DNA of 64,000 nucleotides from Cytophagales bacterium (GTDB lineage Bacteria > Bacteroidota > Bacteroidia > Cytophagales > Cyclobacteriaceae): NCBI GenBank assembly GCA_020402945.1, contig JADBYQ010000005.1, positions 1 through 64,000 on the forward strand, in the 5' to 3' direction. Positions within the stretch are counted from its first letter, which is position 1. Each line of letters starts with the position of its first letter. Below, one piece after another: positions 34,396-44,112 of the stretch. The notes below the pieces were generated by a model. The model saw nothing but the letters and a program-made list of their open reading frames with translations. It had not been told where the DNA came from and made no database searches. Position numbers and translations under genes: made by a program.

Positions 34396-36249
34396 ATGGT
34401 GAAAAGATTGCCTCTGTTATTAGCTCTATTTACTATTGTTCTATCTGCGAAAGCTCAAAGAGATTACTGGCAGCAAAGAGTGGAATATGTGATGAATGTC
34501 AACCTTGATGTTACATCTCATAAAGTAAATGGCACTCAACAACTAACCTACCAAAACAACTCGCCTGATACACTTACAAAGGTCTATTATCATCTCTATT
34601 TCAATGCCTTTCAACCCGGTAGCATGATGGACGTACGTTCAAGAAGCTTGCCTGATCCAGACAGAAGAGTAGTCGATCGCATCTCAAAACTGAAAGATGA
34701 TGAAATTGGTTACCAGCATATCCAGACTCTAAAACAAGATGGGAAAGACCTAGTCTACAAAGTCAATGGAACAATATTGGAAGTTACCTTAGCCAAGCCA
34801 ATTCTTCCTAAAGGGAAGGCGGTGTTTGATATGAAGTTTGAATCGCAAGTGCCTATTCAAATCCGAAGAAGTGGTCGAAATAATCGCGAAGGCATTTCTT
34901 ACTCTATGACTCAATGGTATCCAAAGATTGCCGAGTATGATTTCCAGGGTTGGCATGCTTACCAATATGTGGCACGGGAGTTCCACAGCCCATGGGGCGA
35001 CTTCGATGTAAAGATTACGATCGACCCTAAACTCACGATTGGGGCAACTGGTGTTCTTCAAAACCCGGTGCAGATCGGACACGGTTATTCGGAGAGTGCA
35101 AAACCTAATTTGTCAGGAAATTTAACCTGGCATTTTGTAGCAAAAAATGTGATCGACTTTGCCTGGGCTGCTGACCCTGACTATACCCATGACAAGGCAA
35201 AAGTACCCAATGGCCCAGAGCTTCATTTCTTCTACCAGAAAAATGAAAAGACAGCCGAAACGTGGAGAAAAATGCAAGAATACGCTGTAAAAGTATTCCA
35301 ATACCTCAACGATAACTTCGGCAAATATCCGTTTGACACCTACTCAATCATTCAGGGAGGCGATGGCGGCATGGAATATCCGATGTGTACCCTGATCTTA
35401 GGAGAAGGGAGTCTGGCAGGAGTAAGTGGCACTATGGCTCATGAAGTAGCTCACAGCTGGTATCAAATGACTCTTGCTTCAAACGAAGCCTTGCACGCGT
35501 GGATGGATGAAGGCTTTACCGACTTTGCCAGCAGTGAAGCAATGTCTGCCATTTTGAATGAAACAAATCCACCCCACCAAGGGAGCTATTCAAGCTATTT
35601 TAGTTTGGTAAATAGTGGTCTGCAAGAACCGGCCAATCAGCACTCAGATCATTTCAATACCAACCGAGCCTACAGCACAATGGCCTACAGCATGGGCGCT
35701 GTTTTTTTAGAACAATTGAAATACCTTATTGGTGAGGACAACTTCTACAGAGGAATGAAGCGCTACTACAACACCTGGAAGATGAAGCACCCCGAGCCCA
35801 ACGATTTCATCAGAATAATGGAAAAGATATCAGGGTTACAATTGCATTGGTATTTGCGCTATTGGATAAACACAACCAAGCGAATTGACTATGGAATAGG
35901 TAGGATTACAGAAACAGATGGGAACACACTAATTGAACTAAATCGTATTGGAGAATTCCCAATGCCGATTGACTTGGTAGTGAGTTTCAAAGATGGCAGC
36001 AAAAAATCATTTTACATTTCAATGAATGAATTATTAGGAAATAAGCCCTCCGAAAAAGGGAACGAGGGCAGAATTGCTCTTGAACCTTGGCCATGGGTAA
36101 ACTCGTCTTACTCTTTGATAATCAATAACAAAGAGTCGGAAATAGAAAGTATTGAAATAGACCCTTCTCAGCGGATGGCAGATGTAAATAGAAAGAATAA
36201 CAAGCTTGTCCTTTCTGAATTAAAACCTTACGCAAACCCCACCAAATAG
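34396..36249 (+). CDS. M1-family zinc metallopeptidase (exported)
   Basis: 617 residues with a signal peptide (LPLLLALFTIVLSAKAQ). The beta-rich N-terminal domain (about 25-260) is followed by the M1 catalytic domain: exopeptidase-type motif GGDGGMEYPMCT and HEVAHSW with zinc ligands His349, His353 and Glu372 (MDEGFTDF), catalytic Glu350, and the C-terminal Tyr segment around YSMGAVFLEQL. Predicted periplasmic or surface aminopeptidase. It is 54 bases downstream of the barrel gene and could share its transcript. Confidence 0.93.
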   Translation: MVKRLPLLLALFTIVLSAKAQRDYWQQRVEYVMNVNLDVTSHKVNGTQQLTYQNNSPDTLTKVYYHLYFNAFQPGSMMDVRSRSLPDPDRRVVDRISKLKDDEIGYQHIQTLKQDGKDLVYKVNGTILEVTLAKPILPKGKAVFDMKFESQVPIQIRRSGRNNREGISYSMTQWYPKIAEYDFQGWHAYQYVAREFHSPWGDFDVKITIDPKLTIGATGVLQNPVQIGHGYSESAKPNLSGNLTWHFVAKNVIDFAWAADPDYTHDKAKVPNGPELHFFYQKNEKTAETWRKMQEYAVKVFQYLNDNFGKYPFDTYSIIQGGDGGMEYPMCTLILGEGSLAGVSGTMAHEVAHSWYQMTLASNEALHAWMDEGFTDFASSEAMSAILNETNPPHQGSYSSYFSLVNSGLQEPANQHSDHFNTNRAYSTMAYSMGAVFLEQLKYLIGEDNFYRGMKRYYNTWKMKHPEPNDFIRIMEKISGLQLHWYLRYWINTTKRIDYGIGRITETDGNTLIELNRIGEFPMPIDLVVSFKDGSKKSFYISMNELLGNKPSEKGNEGRIALEPWPWVNSSYSLIINNKESEIESIEIDPSQRMADVNRKNNKLVLSELKPYANPTK

Positions 36250-36284
36250 CTTTTGTTATCAACTATTTTAGCTAAAATTGAGCC

Positions 36285-36734
36285 ATGGAAAAGAAAGTCG
36301 AAATTCAAAAAACGATCTATGATAATGCCAAGACGCATTTCTTAGGCAACTTCCCAGATTCTCTACCCATCGAGCAAGCCTATGTTCACATCGGCATGTA
36401 CCTCGGGTGGATTATTGATATGGATCTTTATTCGGAGTATTTTGAGGAAGAGGCGTCTGGTCAGATTTTCCGTTTCAAACGAAGAGAAATTTCTTGCACC
36501 ATACTCAGCGAGATATGGGATGGATATTTGGGGTTTGAACTTTTCAGTCGAGTAGGGAATATGTTTACTTACTATTATTATGGTGGTGGCCTTTACCGTG
36601 CGGACTATGATGAAATTCTAGTTAAATCACTGCCAAGTATCTATCATGTGGTAGACAGTTGGGATCACTACGACAAAATGAAGGTTCGGATGACCATGCG
36701 CTACCAAGACTGGAAAAAGCTCACCGGTAATTAG
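36285..36734 (+). CDS. Small conserved protein with IEQAYVHIGMYLGW motif
   Basis: 149 residues without signal peptide. The block FPDSLPIEQAYVHIGMYLGW followed by DLYSEYFEEE is one I associate with a conserved family of unknown function (I believe DUF7832; not verified). The C-terminal half is rich in aromatic residues (MFTYYYYGGGLYRADYDEIL). Proteins of this kind occur scattered in many bacteria, sometimes near polymorphic toxins, but no toxin is seen here. Confidence 0.75.
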   Translation: MEKKVEIQKTIYDNAKTHFLGNFPDSLPIEQAYVHIGMYLGWIIDMDLYSEYFEEEASGQIFRFKRREISCTILSEIWDGYLGFELFSRVGNMFTYYYYGGGLYRADYDEILVKSLPSIYHVVDSWDHYDKMKVRMTMRYQDWKKLTGN

Positions 36735-38031
36735 TTACTGAATTTTTTTCCCTTTCTTATCGATCACAATAATTTTGTTTTCCCCGATAGTAGATATTTT
36801 GATCGAGAGTTCAGCTGTATCTGAATTGCAGAACAATTCTGTAGGCCTAAAGTCAAGGTTTAAGATTTTGTAATGAAATGTTGATAATTCTCTCCTTCCT
36901 TTGCAAGGTCTCTTTCTAACAATTTCTTAGCAAGACTATCTAGTCGGTTCACATACTTGAGTTTCTCTCCCAAAAAGGAAAGTCTCAACATAACATTGTT
37001 GGTGTCAAGAAAAGACTTGTGTGCAACCACACTTGATCTATATCTCAAGTCCGCCTTTTTCATTTCAAAAATACTTAATGGTAATGGAAATGGCTCATAC
37101 TTTGAGAGCTGCGCGTATAAAAGGCCGTCCGCTAGCTGATCCAAATCACCAAGGACAGACGCAGAATCTCGCTTTATCTTAACATCCAATTTATCAAGTG
37201 AAACATCATAGGCAATCAAGCGATCGCGGAGTGGATTAATCACGTTCTCTATTGTTTCGAGCGATGAGTTTGCCCACCGTTTATAATCCCAAATTCACAC
37301 GTCATCCTGAAAAAAATCTGCGGCTGAAGTTCCATCCTTTTTGAAATCAATGATCTCCTGCGAACTAAGCTGTTGGTTGTAATTTGATTTTTGAATTCCC
37401 CTTAAAGCCGACCTGTAGTTTCCAAAAACAGTCAGCATCGAGTCATACGTCTGTGCTAATTTTGTCAACTGTTGAACAAGTACCTCATCCGATCTTAGAA
37501 AAAAACTGCTTTGAGAAGTAAATTTAGATTGGATGGTCTTAAACTGCTCGACACTTGCCAGATATAGTCTTTTTGATTCGACAAAGTGTTTTTTGAGCTC
37601 TTTGACTTTTTCCTTTCGCTCTTTTATGTTTTTAACCCGTGTCTCCAAATCCAGGCGAACATCTGAAAACTTGACCCCAAAATCACCTGTTCTCGGATCT
37701 CTTCGACTGAACATTTCTTCATAGTACTCGTCATTCCTTTTCAACTCTCGCTCAGTAATGGTATTATACGCTTTATCAAAAAAAAGCAAAGCTGAATCCG
37801 AATTGGACAATAGAACTGGTGTATGTTTAAGCAGGTCGTTAGTCATCGATTTTTCTTGAAAAACAATATCCATAAAGAGAAAGGCATGCGGATTATCGTC
37901 ACACTCTTCAAGTATCTTTTCAGGTGTTGTTCAGCCGTTTCGTATTGCTTGGCATTTAGTAATAAAACCAAGTCCTTGTATTTTATTTTTTGCGAGAACC
38001 CGAGGGAGCAATACACTAGAAATACTACCAA
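36735..38031 (-). pseudogene. Decayed gene for an exported protein, three lesions
   Basis: Three minus-strand reading frames join into one protein. The N-terminal part (38031-about 37900) encodes a signal peptide (VVFLVYCSLGFSQ) and a TPR-like helix (LLNAKQYETAEQHLKRYLKS). An extra GT at about 37900-37904 shifts the frame; removing it continues as DDNPHAFLFMDIVFQ. A TGA at 37295-37297 interrupts the same frame (FFQDDV-stop-IWDYKRWANSSLE). A missing A in the A run at 36866-36869 causes a third break; restoring it gives KILNLDFRPTELF and an ending at IDKKGKKIQ (stop 36735). No ATG is found at the 5' end. The product was a secreted helical protein of unknown function of roughly 420 residues. Confidence 0.8.
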
Positions 38032-38132
38032 AAAGGAAACTTTCCTGTTCTTCGGGCGGCTTAATTGGTCGGAGTAATCAAATTATCGACATTTGATAAA
38101 AAATAGTCCATAACTAAGCGAAACAAGCGGTA

Positions 38133-38720
38133 ATGAAGACCGTAAAAGAAATTCTAAAGACGGGTTTAACCTTTTTGATATTGCTTGTGGTATTGAATTA
38201 CACTGGGCTGATCGGTAGCATTTCATCGGCCACCCAATCGGCCTTTTTTAAGACCGGACTATTGGATGCCGAGTTGGACGATACCAAGTCTGAAATTTTC
38301 AATTATAACTTTACGATAAAAGACCTAAGCGGGAACAGATTTTTGTTTGAGCAATACAAAGGCAAAGTAGTTTTTATCAATCTGTGGGCAACTTGGTGTG
38401 GTCCATGCCGCGCAGAAATGGCTGGAATTCAAAAATTATTTAGTTCTGTTGCTTCAGATAGTATTTCATTCGTGATGCTTTCGCTTGATCGAGATACTGA
38501 TCAAGAAAAAGTAGTAAAGTATGTAAACACAAAAGGCTTCACATTTCCGGTCTACCTGCCTTCTGGCCGCTTGCCAGAACAACTGAGTGTGCCCTCAATT
38601 CCAACAACCTTTGTGATTGGAAAAGATGGAAAAATAGTAGCCAAAGAGGTGGGCACTACTAATTTTAACACCGAGAAGTTTAAGAAGTTTTTACGGCAAC
38701 TGAATGAGCCGAAGCAATAA
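38133..38720 (+). CDS. TlpA-like membrane-anchored thioredoxin
   Basis: 195 residues: an N-terminal membrane anchor (GLTFLILLVVLNYTGLIG), then a thioredoxin domain with the active site FINLWATWCGPCRAEM and the cis-Pro region PSIPTTFVIGKDG. Predicted to face the periplasm as a thiol-disulfide reductase, for example for cytochrome maturation or envelope protein repair. Single gene, convergent with the sirtuin gene 12 bases away. Confidence 0.93.
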   Translation: MKTVKEILKTGLTFLILLVVLNYTGLIGSISSATQSAFFKTGLLDAELDDTKSEIFNYNFTIKDLSGNRFLFEQYKGKVVFINLWATWCGPCRAEMAGIQKLFSSVASDSISFVMLSLDRDTDQEKVVKYVNTKGFTFPVYLPSGRLPEQLSVPSIPTTFVIGKDGKIVAKEVGTTNFNTEKFKKFLRQLNEPKQ

Positions 38721-38732
38721 CTGCCTATTTTA

Positions 38733-39431
38733 TCAAACATTTTCTTGAATTAATCTTGGTTTGAGCCTGGCAAGCCCCACGCTCGCTTTTTCCGCGATGA
38801 ATTCGAGATTGGGAACATGCAAAATATCAGGTTTCTTCGGATCGATAACGAATTTCTTTACGCGGTCGGGCACATAGTCGATGAGGCCCGCAGCTGGATA
38901 AACCAGCAATGATGTACCCACAACCAAAAAAATATCTGCGGTGCTGGCAACGATCGAAGCAACTTCTATCATTGGCACAGCTTCGCCAAACCAAACAATA
39001 TTAGGCCGGAGTTGTGACCCTAGGTTACAGTGGTCTCCTAGTTTTAATTCCCAGCCGTGAATCGGATAAATCAACGAACTATCTTTTGTACTTCGAGACT
39101 CAAACAATTTTCCATGAAGATGGATGACGTTCGTTGAGCCTGCTCGTTCATGCAGATCATCAACATTTTGAGTAATGATCTTTACATCAAAATCCTTTTC
39201 AAGTTCAACTAAAATCTCATGGCCTCTGTTCGGCTTTGCATCCAGTGCTTTCTTTCTGCGCTCGTTATAAAAGTCTAAAACCCGTTTGGGGTCCCGCGCC
39301 CAACCTTCTGGCGTGGCTACATCTTCGACTTTGTGTCCCTCCCACAGTCCGCCTGAATCGCGGAAGGTAGCAATGCCACTTTCTGCACTAATGCCAGCCC
39401 CGGTAAGAACTACAATCTTCCTTCTTTTCAT
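38733..39431 (-). CDS. cobB: Sirtuin-type NAD-dependent protein deacylase lacking zinc cysteines
   Basis: 232 residues. NAD-binding motifs are intact: VVLTGAGISAESGIATFRD, ITQNVDDLHERAG and the catalytic His in VIHLHG. The FYNERRKK segment provides the Tyr-x-x-Arg pair associated with desuccinylase/demalonylase activity. The zinc-ribbon region reads LFESRSTKDSS and DHCNLGSQLRPNIVWFGE, so three of the four zinc cysteines are missing. The start overlaps the stop of the S9 peptidase gene by 4 bases. Confidence 0.92.
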   Translation of the reverse strand: MKRRKIVVLTGAGISAESGIATFRDSGGLWEGHKVEDVATPEGWARDPKRVLDFYNERRKKALDAKPNRGHEILVELEKDFDVKIITQNVDDLHERAGSTNVIHLHGKLFESRSTKDSSLIYPIHGWELKLGDHCNLGSQLRPNIVWFGEAVPMIEVASIVASTADIFLVVGTSLLVYPAAGLIDYVPDRVKKFVIDPKKPDILHVPNLEFIAEKASVGLARLKPRLIQENV

Positions 39432-41470
39432 TTCAACTTCCTGTCGAAGAAATCTTTAGCCGCGGTAAAAATTCTTGACCAACTTTCGTAGCGCAAAAAT
39501 CCATGCACCTCGTCTGGCAGGACTAAAAGCTCCACTGCAATATTTTTTGCTCGTAATTTTTCAACTAAATCAACAGTTTGCTGAAAATTTACATTGCGAT
39601 CATCGTCACCATGCACCATCAATACTGGCGCTACCCATTTTGAAAGATCAGCAACCGGAGACGATTTTCTGGCCAGCTCTGATTCTGACTTTAAAAGTCC
39701 CCAGCTATTCGTTGCGTCTTGACCATCAAAAGACCAATCATGCACTCCATGTAAATCAACCCCTGCTTTAAAAATTTCCGGGTTGCGGGCTAAACCCATG
39801 GCCGTTAAATATCCACCATACGAACCGCCCCATAAACCAATTTTAGTCGGATCGACCTCAGCTAAACTCTGAAGATACTTCGCGGCTGCCACCACATCTT
39901 GGTATTCGGTGGCGCCACGCGGTCCTTGATTTTTGGTCATTCTAAAATCACGGCCATAGCCAATGCCATTTCTAAAATTGACCGAGAGAACGGCATAACC
40001 TTGATTCGCCAAGAGTTGATTGAATGCATAGCAATTGCTATAGTAATCACTGTAATGAAAGCCTAGCAACATTTGACGCGTGGGACCTCCGTGCATATAA
40101 AGAACGCCTGGTCGCTTGGTTGAAATAGTTCGATTAATAAAAAGTTGACCATGTATGAGCGTCCCATCTGGTGCTTTAAAAGTTACGGCCTCCGGTTTGA
40201 CAAATAAAGGGGCGTTAAATGAAACTAGCTTTTGAGGGAATGCGGGAACTGCCAATTTCTTCGACTCTTCAATTCGCGCCACCACCTTTGCCGCATTAAA
40301 TGAAGATCGCAGGCAATACAACTCATTGCCAGCAAACGTTGGATACATTTCAATTCCTTCTCCTACCGTTACGGCAGTAGGATTGGCATTTATTACCGAT
40401 GACTTCCAAATATGTCGTCTGTTGATATCTTCGCGATTACCATCGAAATAAATATTCTGTGCTGTAGGATCAACTACAAAACTCTCCACTTCTCCATCGC
40501 CCGGTGTGATGTCTTTCAAATCGCTTCCATCAGGGTTAATTGAAAACACATGGTTCCACCCTATATGTTCAGAGTGGAATAAAATGCGATTAGTTGTTGT
40601 CCATGCAATTGGATTTGCAGAATAACTCTGGGCAAAACCGCCATCCAATCCTGGAGATTTCCAGATGGACTTTAAAATACCTGACTCAATTTCCGCGACC
40701 ATTAACGAAAATGGAGTACCTGTTGTAAAATTCTCTAGTTCGCCAATCTTTGTTCCTGGCATTCGTATAAAGGCAATGCTTTTTCCATCGGGCGACCAAA
40801 CAGGAAGTTGATCTTGCGTTACATCGGGCGCAACCCACCTAATTGCTTTAGAGATTAAACTATACACACCCACGAAACTATGATCTCCCCGATCGCTTGT
40901 AAACAAAACATCATTGCCATTAGGCGAAAATATTGGTCTGCTATTATACCCTCTCGCCAGAAAAAGAGGCCTTGGCTCTGCATTAATCTCCAGTGTCGAT
41001 TCGAAAATCTGACCTCGCTTAGAAAACAAAAACTTTAACCCATCGCGGAAGAATATCGGGCTGTTCCCAGACACGATTTTAGCAGGAGCACTTTTGTTGC
41101 CAATATCTTTGAAGTAAATAGCCTGATCTGCACCATCGGCTAAACTGGCAGGATTGGGGTTTTGTCCAGCTCTGTTCGTAGCTCCTCCACGAACAAATAG
41201 AATCTTTAATCCATTGGGTGAAAAAGCTAGTTGCGAAATCTCTTGCCCATCATCAGCCGGGTAGTCTGTAACAAACCGGGGAAGGTCTGTTCCTGTTTTA
41301 ACCACAATGTTCCGTTTGCCATGGTCGTTGATTACCCAAGCGATATTCTTTCCATCTTTAGAAGAGGTAAAACCCGATTCTGTGGGTGCACTTAAAAACT
41401 GTTCCAATAAAGTTTGTGCAAACCCGGGCGATGTAGCGCCCAAAAGAACCAATAGCAAAAGCTTTTTCAT
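39428..41470 (-). CDS. S9-family prolyl oligopeptidase-like peptidase (exported)
   Basis: 680 residues with a signal peptide (KLLLLVLLGATSPGFAQ). An N-terminal WD40/TolB-like propeller (about 30-410) has repeated blades (FSPNGLKILFVRGG, FSPNGNDVLFTSDRGD, WSPDGKSIAFIR). The C-terminal alpha/beta hydrolase carries the Ser nucleophile in GLWGGSYGGYLTAMG, Asp in VHGDDDRNV and His in LPDEVHGF. It resembles the acylaminoacyl-peptidase/dipeptidyl-peptidase group (S9C). It precedes the sirtuin gene in one transcript. Confidence 0.93.
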   Translation of the reverse strand: MKKLLLLVLLGATSPGFAQTLLEQFLSAPTESGFTSSKDGKNIAWVINDHGKRNIVVKTGTDLPRFVTDYPADDGQEISQLAFSPNGLKILFVRGGATNRAGQNPNPASLADGADQAIYFKDIGNKSAPAKIVSGNSPIFFRDGLKFLFSKRGQIFESTLEINAEPRPLFLARGYNSRPIFSPNGNDVLFTSDRGDHSFVGVYSLISKAIRWVAPDVTQDQLPVWSPDGKSIAFIRMPGTKIGELENFTTGTPFSLMVAEIESGILKSIWKSPGLDGGFAQSYSANPIAWTTTNRILFHSEHIGWNHVFSINPDGSDLKDITPGDGEVESFVVDPTAQNIYFDGNREDINRRHIWKSSVINANPTAVTVGEGIEMYPTFAGNELYCLRSSFNAAKVVARIEESKKLAVPAFPQKLVSFNAPLFVKPEAVTFKAPDGTLIHGQLFINRTISTKRPGVLYMHGGPTRQMLLGFHYSDYYSNCYAFNQLLANQGYAVLSVNFRNGIGYGRDFRMTKNQGPRGATEYQDVVAAAKYLQSLAEVDPTKIGLWGGSYGGYLTAMGLARNPEIFKAGVDLHGVHDWSFDGQDATNSWGLLKSESELARKSSPVADLSKWVAPVLMVHGDDDRNVNFQQTVDLVEKLRAKNIAVELLVLPDEVHGFLRYESWSRIFTAAKDFFDRKLK

Positions 41471-41596
41471 AGTAACGAGTTAAGTCTAACAAATATACTA
41501 TTCGTCATTTATTAATAGTTCAATAAAATCGCCATCCATCAAATTGATAGTAGTTATTTTTGAAAAGATCACTTACATTTAAACACCAAAATTAGT

Positions 41597-43336
41597 ATGG
41601 CTAATCTTCAAATAAAAAAATCAACCAAGACCTACGATGTATGTATAGTGGGCTCTGGTGCAGGCGGTGGAATGGCCGCCTACGTGTTAGCAAAAGCTGG
41701 AATAAAAGTGGCCTTGCTGGAAGCCGGCCCTATGTATGACCCGGCAAAAAATGTAACGCAATTAAAGTTCCCCTATGAATCCCCCCGTAGAGGCGCGGGC
41801 ACGAGCTTTCGTCCTTTCGGAGACTTTGATGCTGCCTATGGCGGTTGGGAAATTGAGGGTGAGCCATATACGCAAAAGGATGGAACACAGTTCGATTGGT
41901 TCCGTTCGCGCATGTTGGGCGGCCGTACCAATCATTGGGGACGGATTTCATTACGATTTGGACCAACTGATTTCAAACATAAAAGCATTGATGGGCTTGG
42001 GGAAGATTGGCCTATAGGCTACGAGGATGTCGCACCTTACTATGATAAGGTAGATCGGTTAATCGGTGTGTTCGGAACAAAAGAGGGAATCTTCAATGAA
42101 CCAGATGGTATCTTTCTCCCACCACCTAAACCTCGCTTGCACGAATTATTTGTAAAAGATGCAGCATCGTCTCTTGGAGTAAAAGTGATTCCTTCGCGAC
42201 TATCTATACTCACCAAAAAAATTAATGAAGATCGAGGTGTTTGTTTTTATTGTGCTCAATGCAATAGAGGTTGCACGGTACATGGTGATTTCTCCTCTTC
42301 ATCGGTATTGGTAAAACCTGCCATCGATACGGGAAATGTTGATGTGATTGCCAATGCGATGGCTCGCGAGGTTCTTACTAATGAAAAGGGAGAAGCGACT
42401 GGTGTTTCTTACGTGAGCAAAGATGATATGCAAGAATATCAACTTAACGCTCGGATCGTGGTATTGGCTGCCAGCGCGGGAGAATCTGCGCGACTGTTAT
42501 TGAATTCTAAATCCACTTTTCACCCTAATGGGTTAGCAAATGGAAGCAATGTGGTCGGAAAGTATCTGCATGACTCGACCGGAGTAGCAATGGGTGGTGT
42601 GCTACCTAAATTATTCAACCGCAAAAGATACAATGAGGATGGCGTAGGCGGATTGCACTTGTATTCTCCTTGGTGGCTTGATAATAAAAAATTAAACTTT
42701 CCACGTGGTTATCATATTGAATATTGGGGAGGAATGGGAATGCCTAGCTATGGATTTGGTGGCGGCATACAAGGCATTAATGGAAAATACCCCGGGCCAG
42801 ATGGAAAATTAAAAGATGCCGGTGGGTATGGTGCTTCACTTAAAGCAGACTACCGCTATTATTATGGTGCCAGTTTTGGAATGGCCGGTCGTGGAGAGGC
42901 CATCGCTCGGGAAGACAATTGTTGCGAGATCGATCCGAACGTGGTAGATAAGTATGGCATACCGGTTTTGCGTTTTCACTACAAGTGGAGCGACTACGAA
43001 ATCAAGCAAGCCAAACACATGCAAGACACCTTCCAAGAGATCATCCACAAAATGGGAGGCGATATTACCTGGGGCGTAAAGGGTGCCGATCAAAACTATG
43101 GATTGGAAACACCCGGGCGCATCATTCATGAAGTCGGTACGGTGCGCATGGGCAGCGACATGAAAAAATCAGCGCTCAACAAGTTCAATCAAGCACATGA
43201 CTGCAAGAATTTGTTTGTCGTAGATGGTGGCCCGTTCGTTTCGCAAGCAGATAAAAATCCAACTTGGACGATTCTTGCATTATCGATGAGAGCAAGTGAA
43301 TACATTATTGATGAAATGAAGAAGCAGAATATTTAA
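41597..43336 (+). CDS. GMC-family flavin oxidoreductase
   Basis: 579 residues. FAD-binding motif VCIVGSGAGGGMAAYVLAKAG, the GGRTNHWGRISLRFG segment and the C-terminal active-site region HEVGTVRMG .. NLFVVDGGPFVSQADKNPTW. A cysteine cluster CFYCAQCNRGC (about residues 218-228) is typical of the membrane-bound gluconate/sugar dehydrogenase branch. No signal peptide, so export could occur with a Tat-exported partner. The next gene encodes the small-subunit-like partner, so a sugar or glycoside dehydrogenase complex is the likely product; substrate unknown. Confidence 0.92.
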   Translation: MANLQIKKSTKTYDVCIVGSGAGGGMAAYVLAKAGIKVALLEAGPMYDPAKNVTQLKFPYESPRRGAGTSFRPFGDFDAAYGGWEIEGEPYTQKDGTQFDWFRSRMLGGRTNHWGRISLRFGPTDFKHKSIDGLGEDWPIGYEDVAPYYDKVDRLIGVFGTKEGIFNEPDGIFLPPPKPRLHELFVKDAASSLGVKVIPSRLSILTKKINEDRGVCFYCAQCNRGCTVHGDFSSSSVLVKPAIDTGNVDVIANAMAREVLTNEKGEATGVSYVSKDDMQEYQLNARIVVLAASAGESARLLLNSKSTFHPNGLANGSNVVGKYLHDSTGVAMGGVLPKLFNRKRYNEDGVGGLHLYSPWWLDNKKLNFPRGYHIEYWGGMGMPSYGFGGGIQGINGKYPGPDGKLKDAGGYGASLKADYRYYYGASFGMAGRGEAIAREDNCCEIDPNVVDKYGIPVLRFHYKWSDYEIKQAKHMQDTFQEIIHKMGGDITWGVKGADQNYGLETPGRIIHEVGTVRMGSDMKKSALNKFNQAHDCKNLFVVDGGPFVSQADKNPTWTILALSMRASEYIIDEMKKQNI

Positions 43337-43344
43337 AAAGATTT

Positions 43345-43413
43345 GAGATTTGAGATTTGAGTATTAAGATGAGAGACGTTCGTAGTTAGCTCAAGTCTCA
43401 AGTCTCATATCTC
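43345..43413. repeat. Inverted repeat of iterated GAGATTT/GAGACTT words
   Basis: The left arm (43345-43361) is GAGATTT in tandem, the right arm (43390-43413) is the reverse complement of GAGATATGAGACTTGAGACTTGAG. The arms pair imperfectly around a loop of about 28 bases. It fills the 95-base spacer between the GMC gene and its partner gene. Confidence 0.6.
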
Positions 43414-43431
43414 TCTACCCAATACTAGCTT

Positions 43432-44091
43432 ATGGACAGAAGAAAATACTTAAAAACCCTAGCCGTTGGTTCGCTTTCCGCGGCTGCATTGTTACAGACA
43501 TGTTCACCCGCAAAAAAAGAGGATGCACCCGATCTTACTAAGGTCAATGGAGGTCATGATCGCCAACCGAATGAGATTGAGCACTTCAAAAAAGTATCGG
43601 CAGAGAAATTTTTGGACGCGCATGAAATGGCAACTATCACCATTTTAGTTGACATCATTATACCCAAAGATGAGATTTCAGGCAGTGCTACCGAAGCGGG
43701 TGTTCCTGAGTTTATTGAGTTTATTGTGAAAGACATGCCACGTCATCAATTACCGATGAGGGGTGGATTAAAGTGGCTTGATCTTCAATGCATGAAACGT
43801 TTTACAAAAGCGTTCACAGAGTGCACGCCAGCCCAACAAATTGAAATGGTAGATGAAATTGCCTTCCCGGATAAAGCGAAACCAGAAATGTCTCAGGGAG
43901 TCGCGTTCTTTAATCTGCTCCGAGACCTTACTGCTACCGGATTTTATACGAGTAAGATCGGCATTGCCGACATCGGATATGTAGGTAACAAACCCAATCA
44001 ATGGGATGGTGTTCCACAAGAGGTATTAGATCAGTTCGGTTTAAAATATGATGAAAGAACATTGACAGAAAGTGTAAAATTTGAAAGCTAA
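43432..44091 (+). CDS. Gluconate 2-dehydrogenase subunit 3-like protein
   Basis: 219 residues with MDRRKYLKTLAVGSLSAAALLQTC: a Tat-like start (DRRKYLK) combined with a lipobox-like LLQTC, so export by Tat and lipidation are both possible. The body has the family motif TITILVDIIIPKDEISGSATEAGVPEFI. Subunit 3 helps export and assembly of the flavoprotein subunit in gluconate-dehydrogenase-like complexes. Located directly after the GMC gene. Confidence 0.88.
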   Translation: MDRRKYLKTLAVGSLSAAALLQTCSPAKKEDAPDLTKVNGGHDRQPNEIEHFKKVSAEKFLDAHEMATITILVDIIIPKDEISGSATEAGVPEFIEFIVKDMPRHQLPMRGGLKWLDLQCMKRFTKAFTECTPAQQIEMVDEIAFPDKAKPEMSQGVAFFNLLRDLTATGFYTSKIGIADIGYVGNKPNQWDGVPQEVLDQFGLKYDERTLTESVKFES

Positions 44092-44112
44092 AAAACCATT
44101 AACGATTACAGC

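Noticed and set aside
37533-38077. Plus-strand frames opposite the decayed gene
   Set aside because: They are antisense shadows of the decayed minus-strand gene and encode low-complexity Phe/Ser/Arg sequences.
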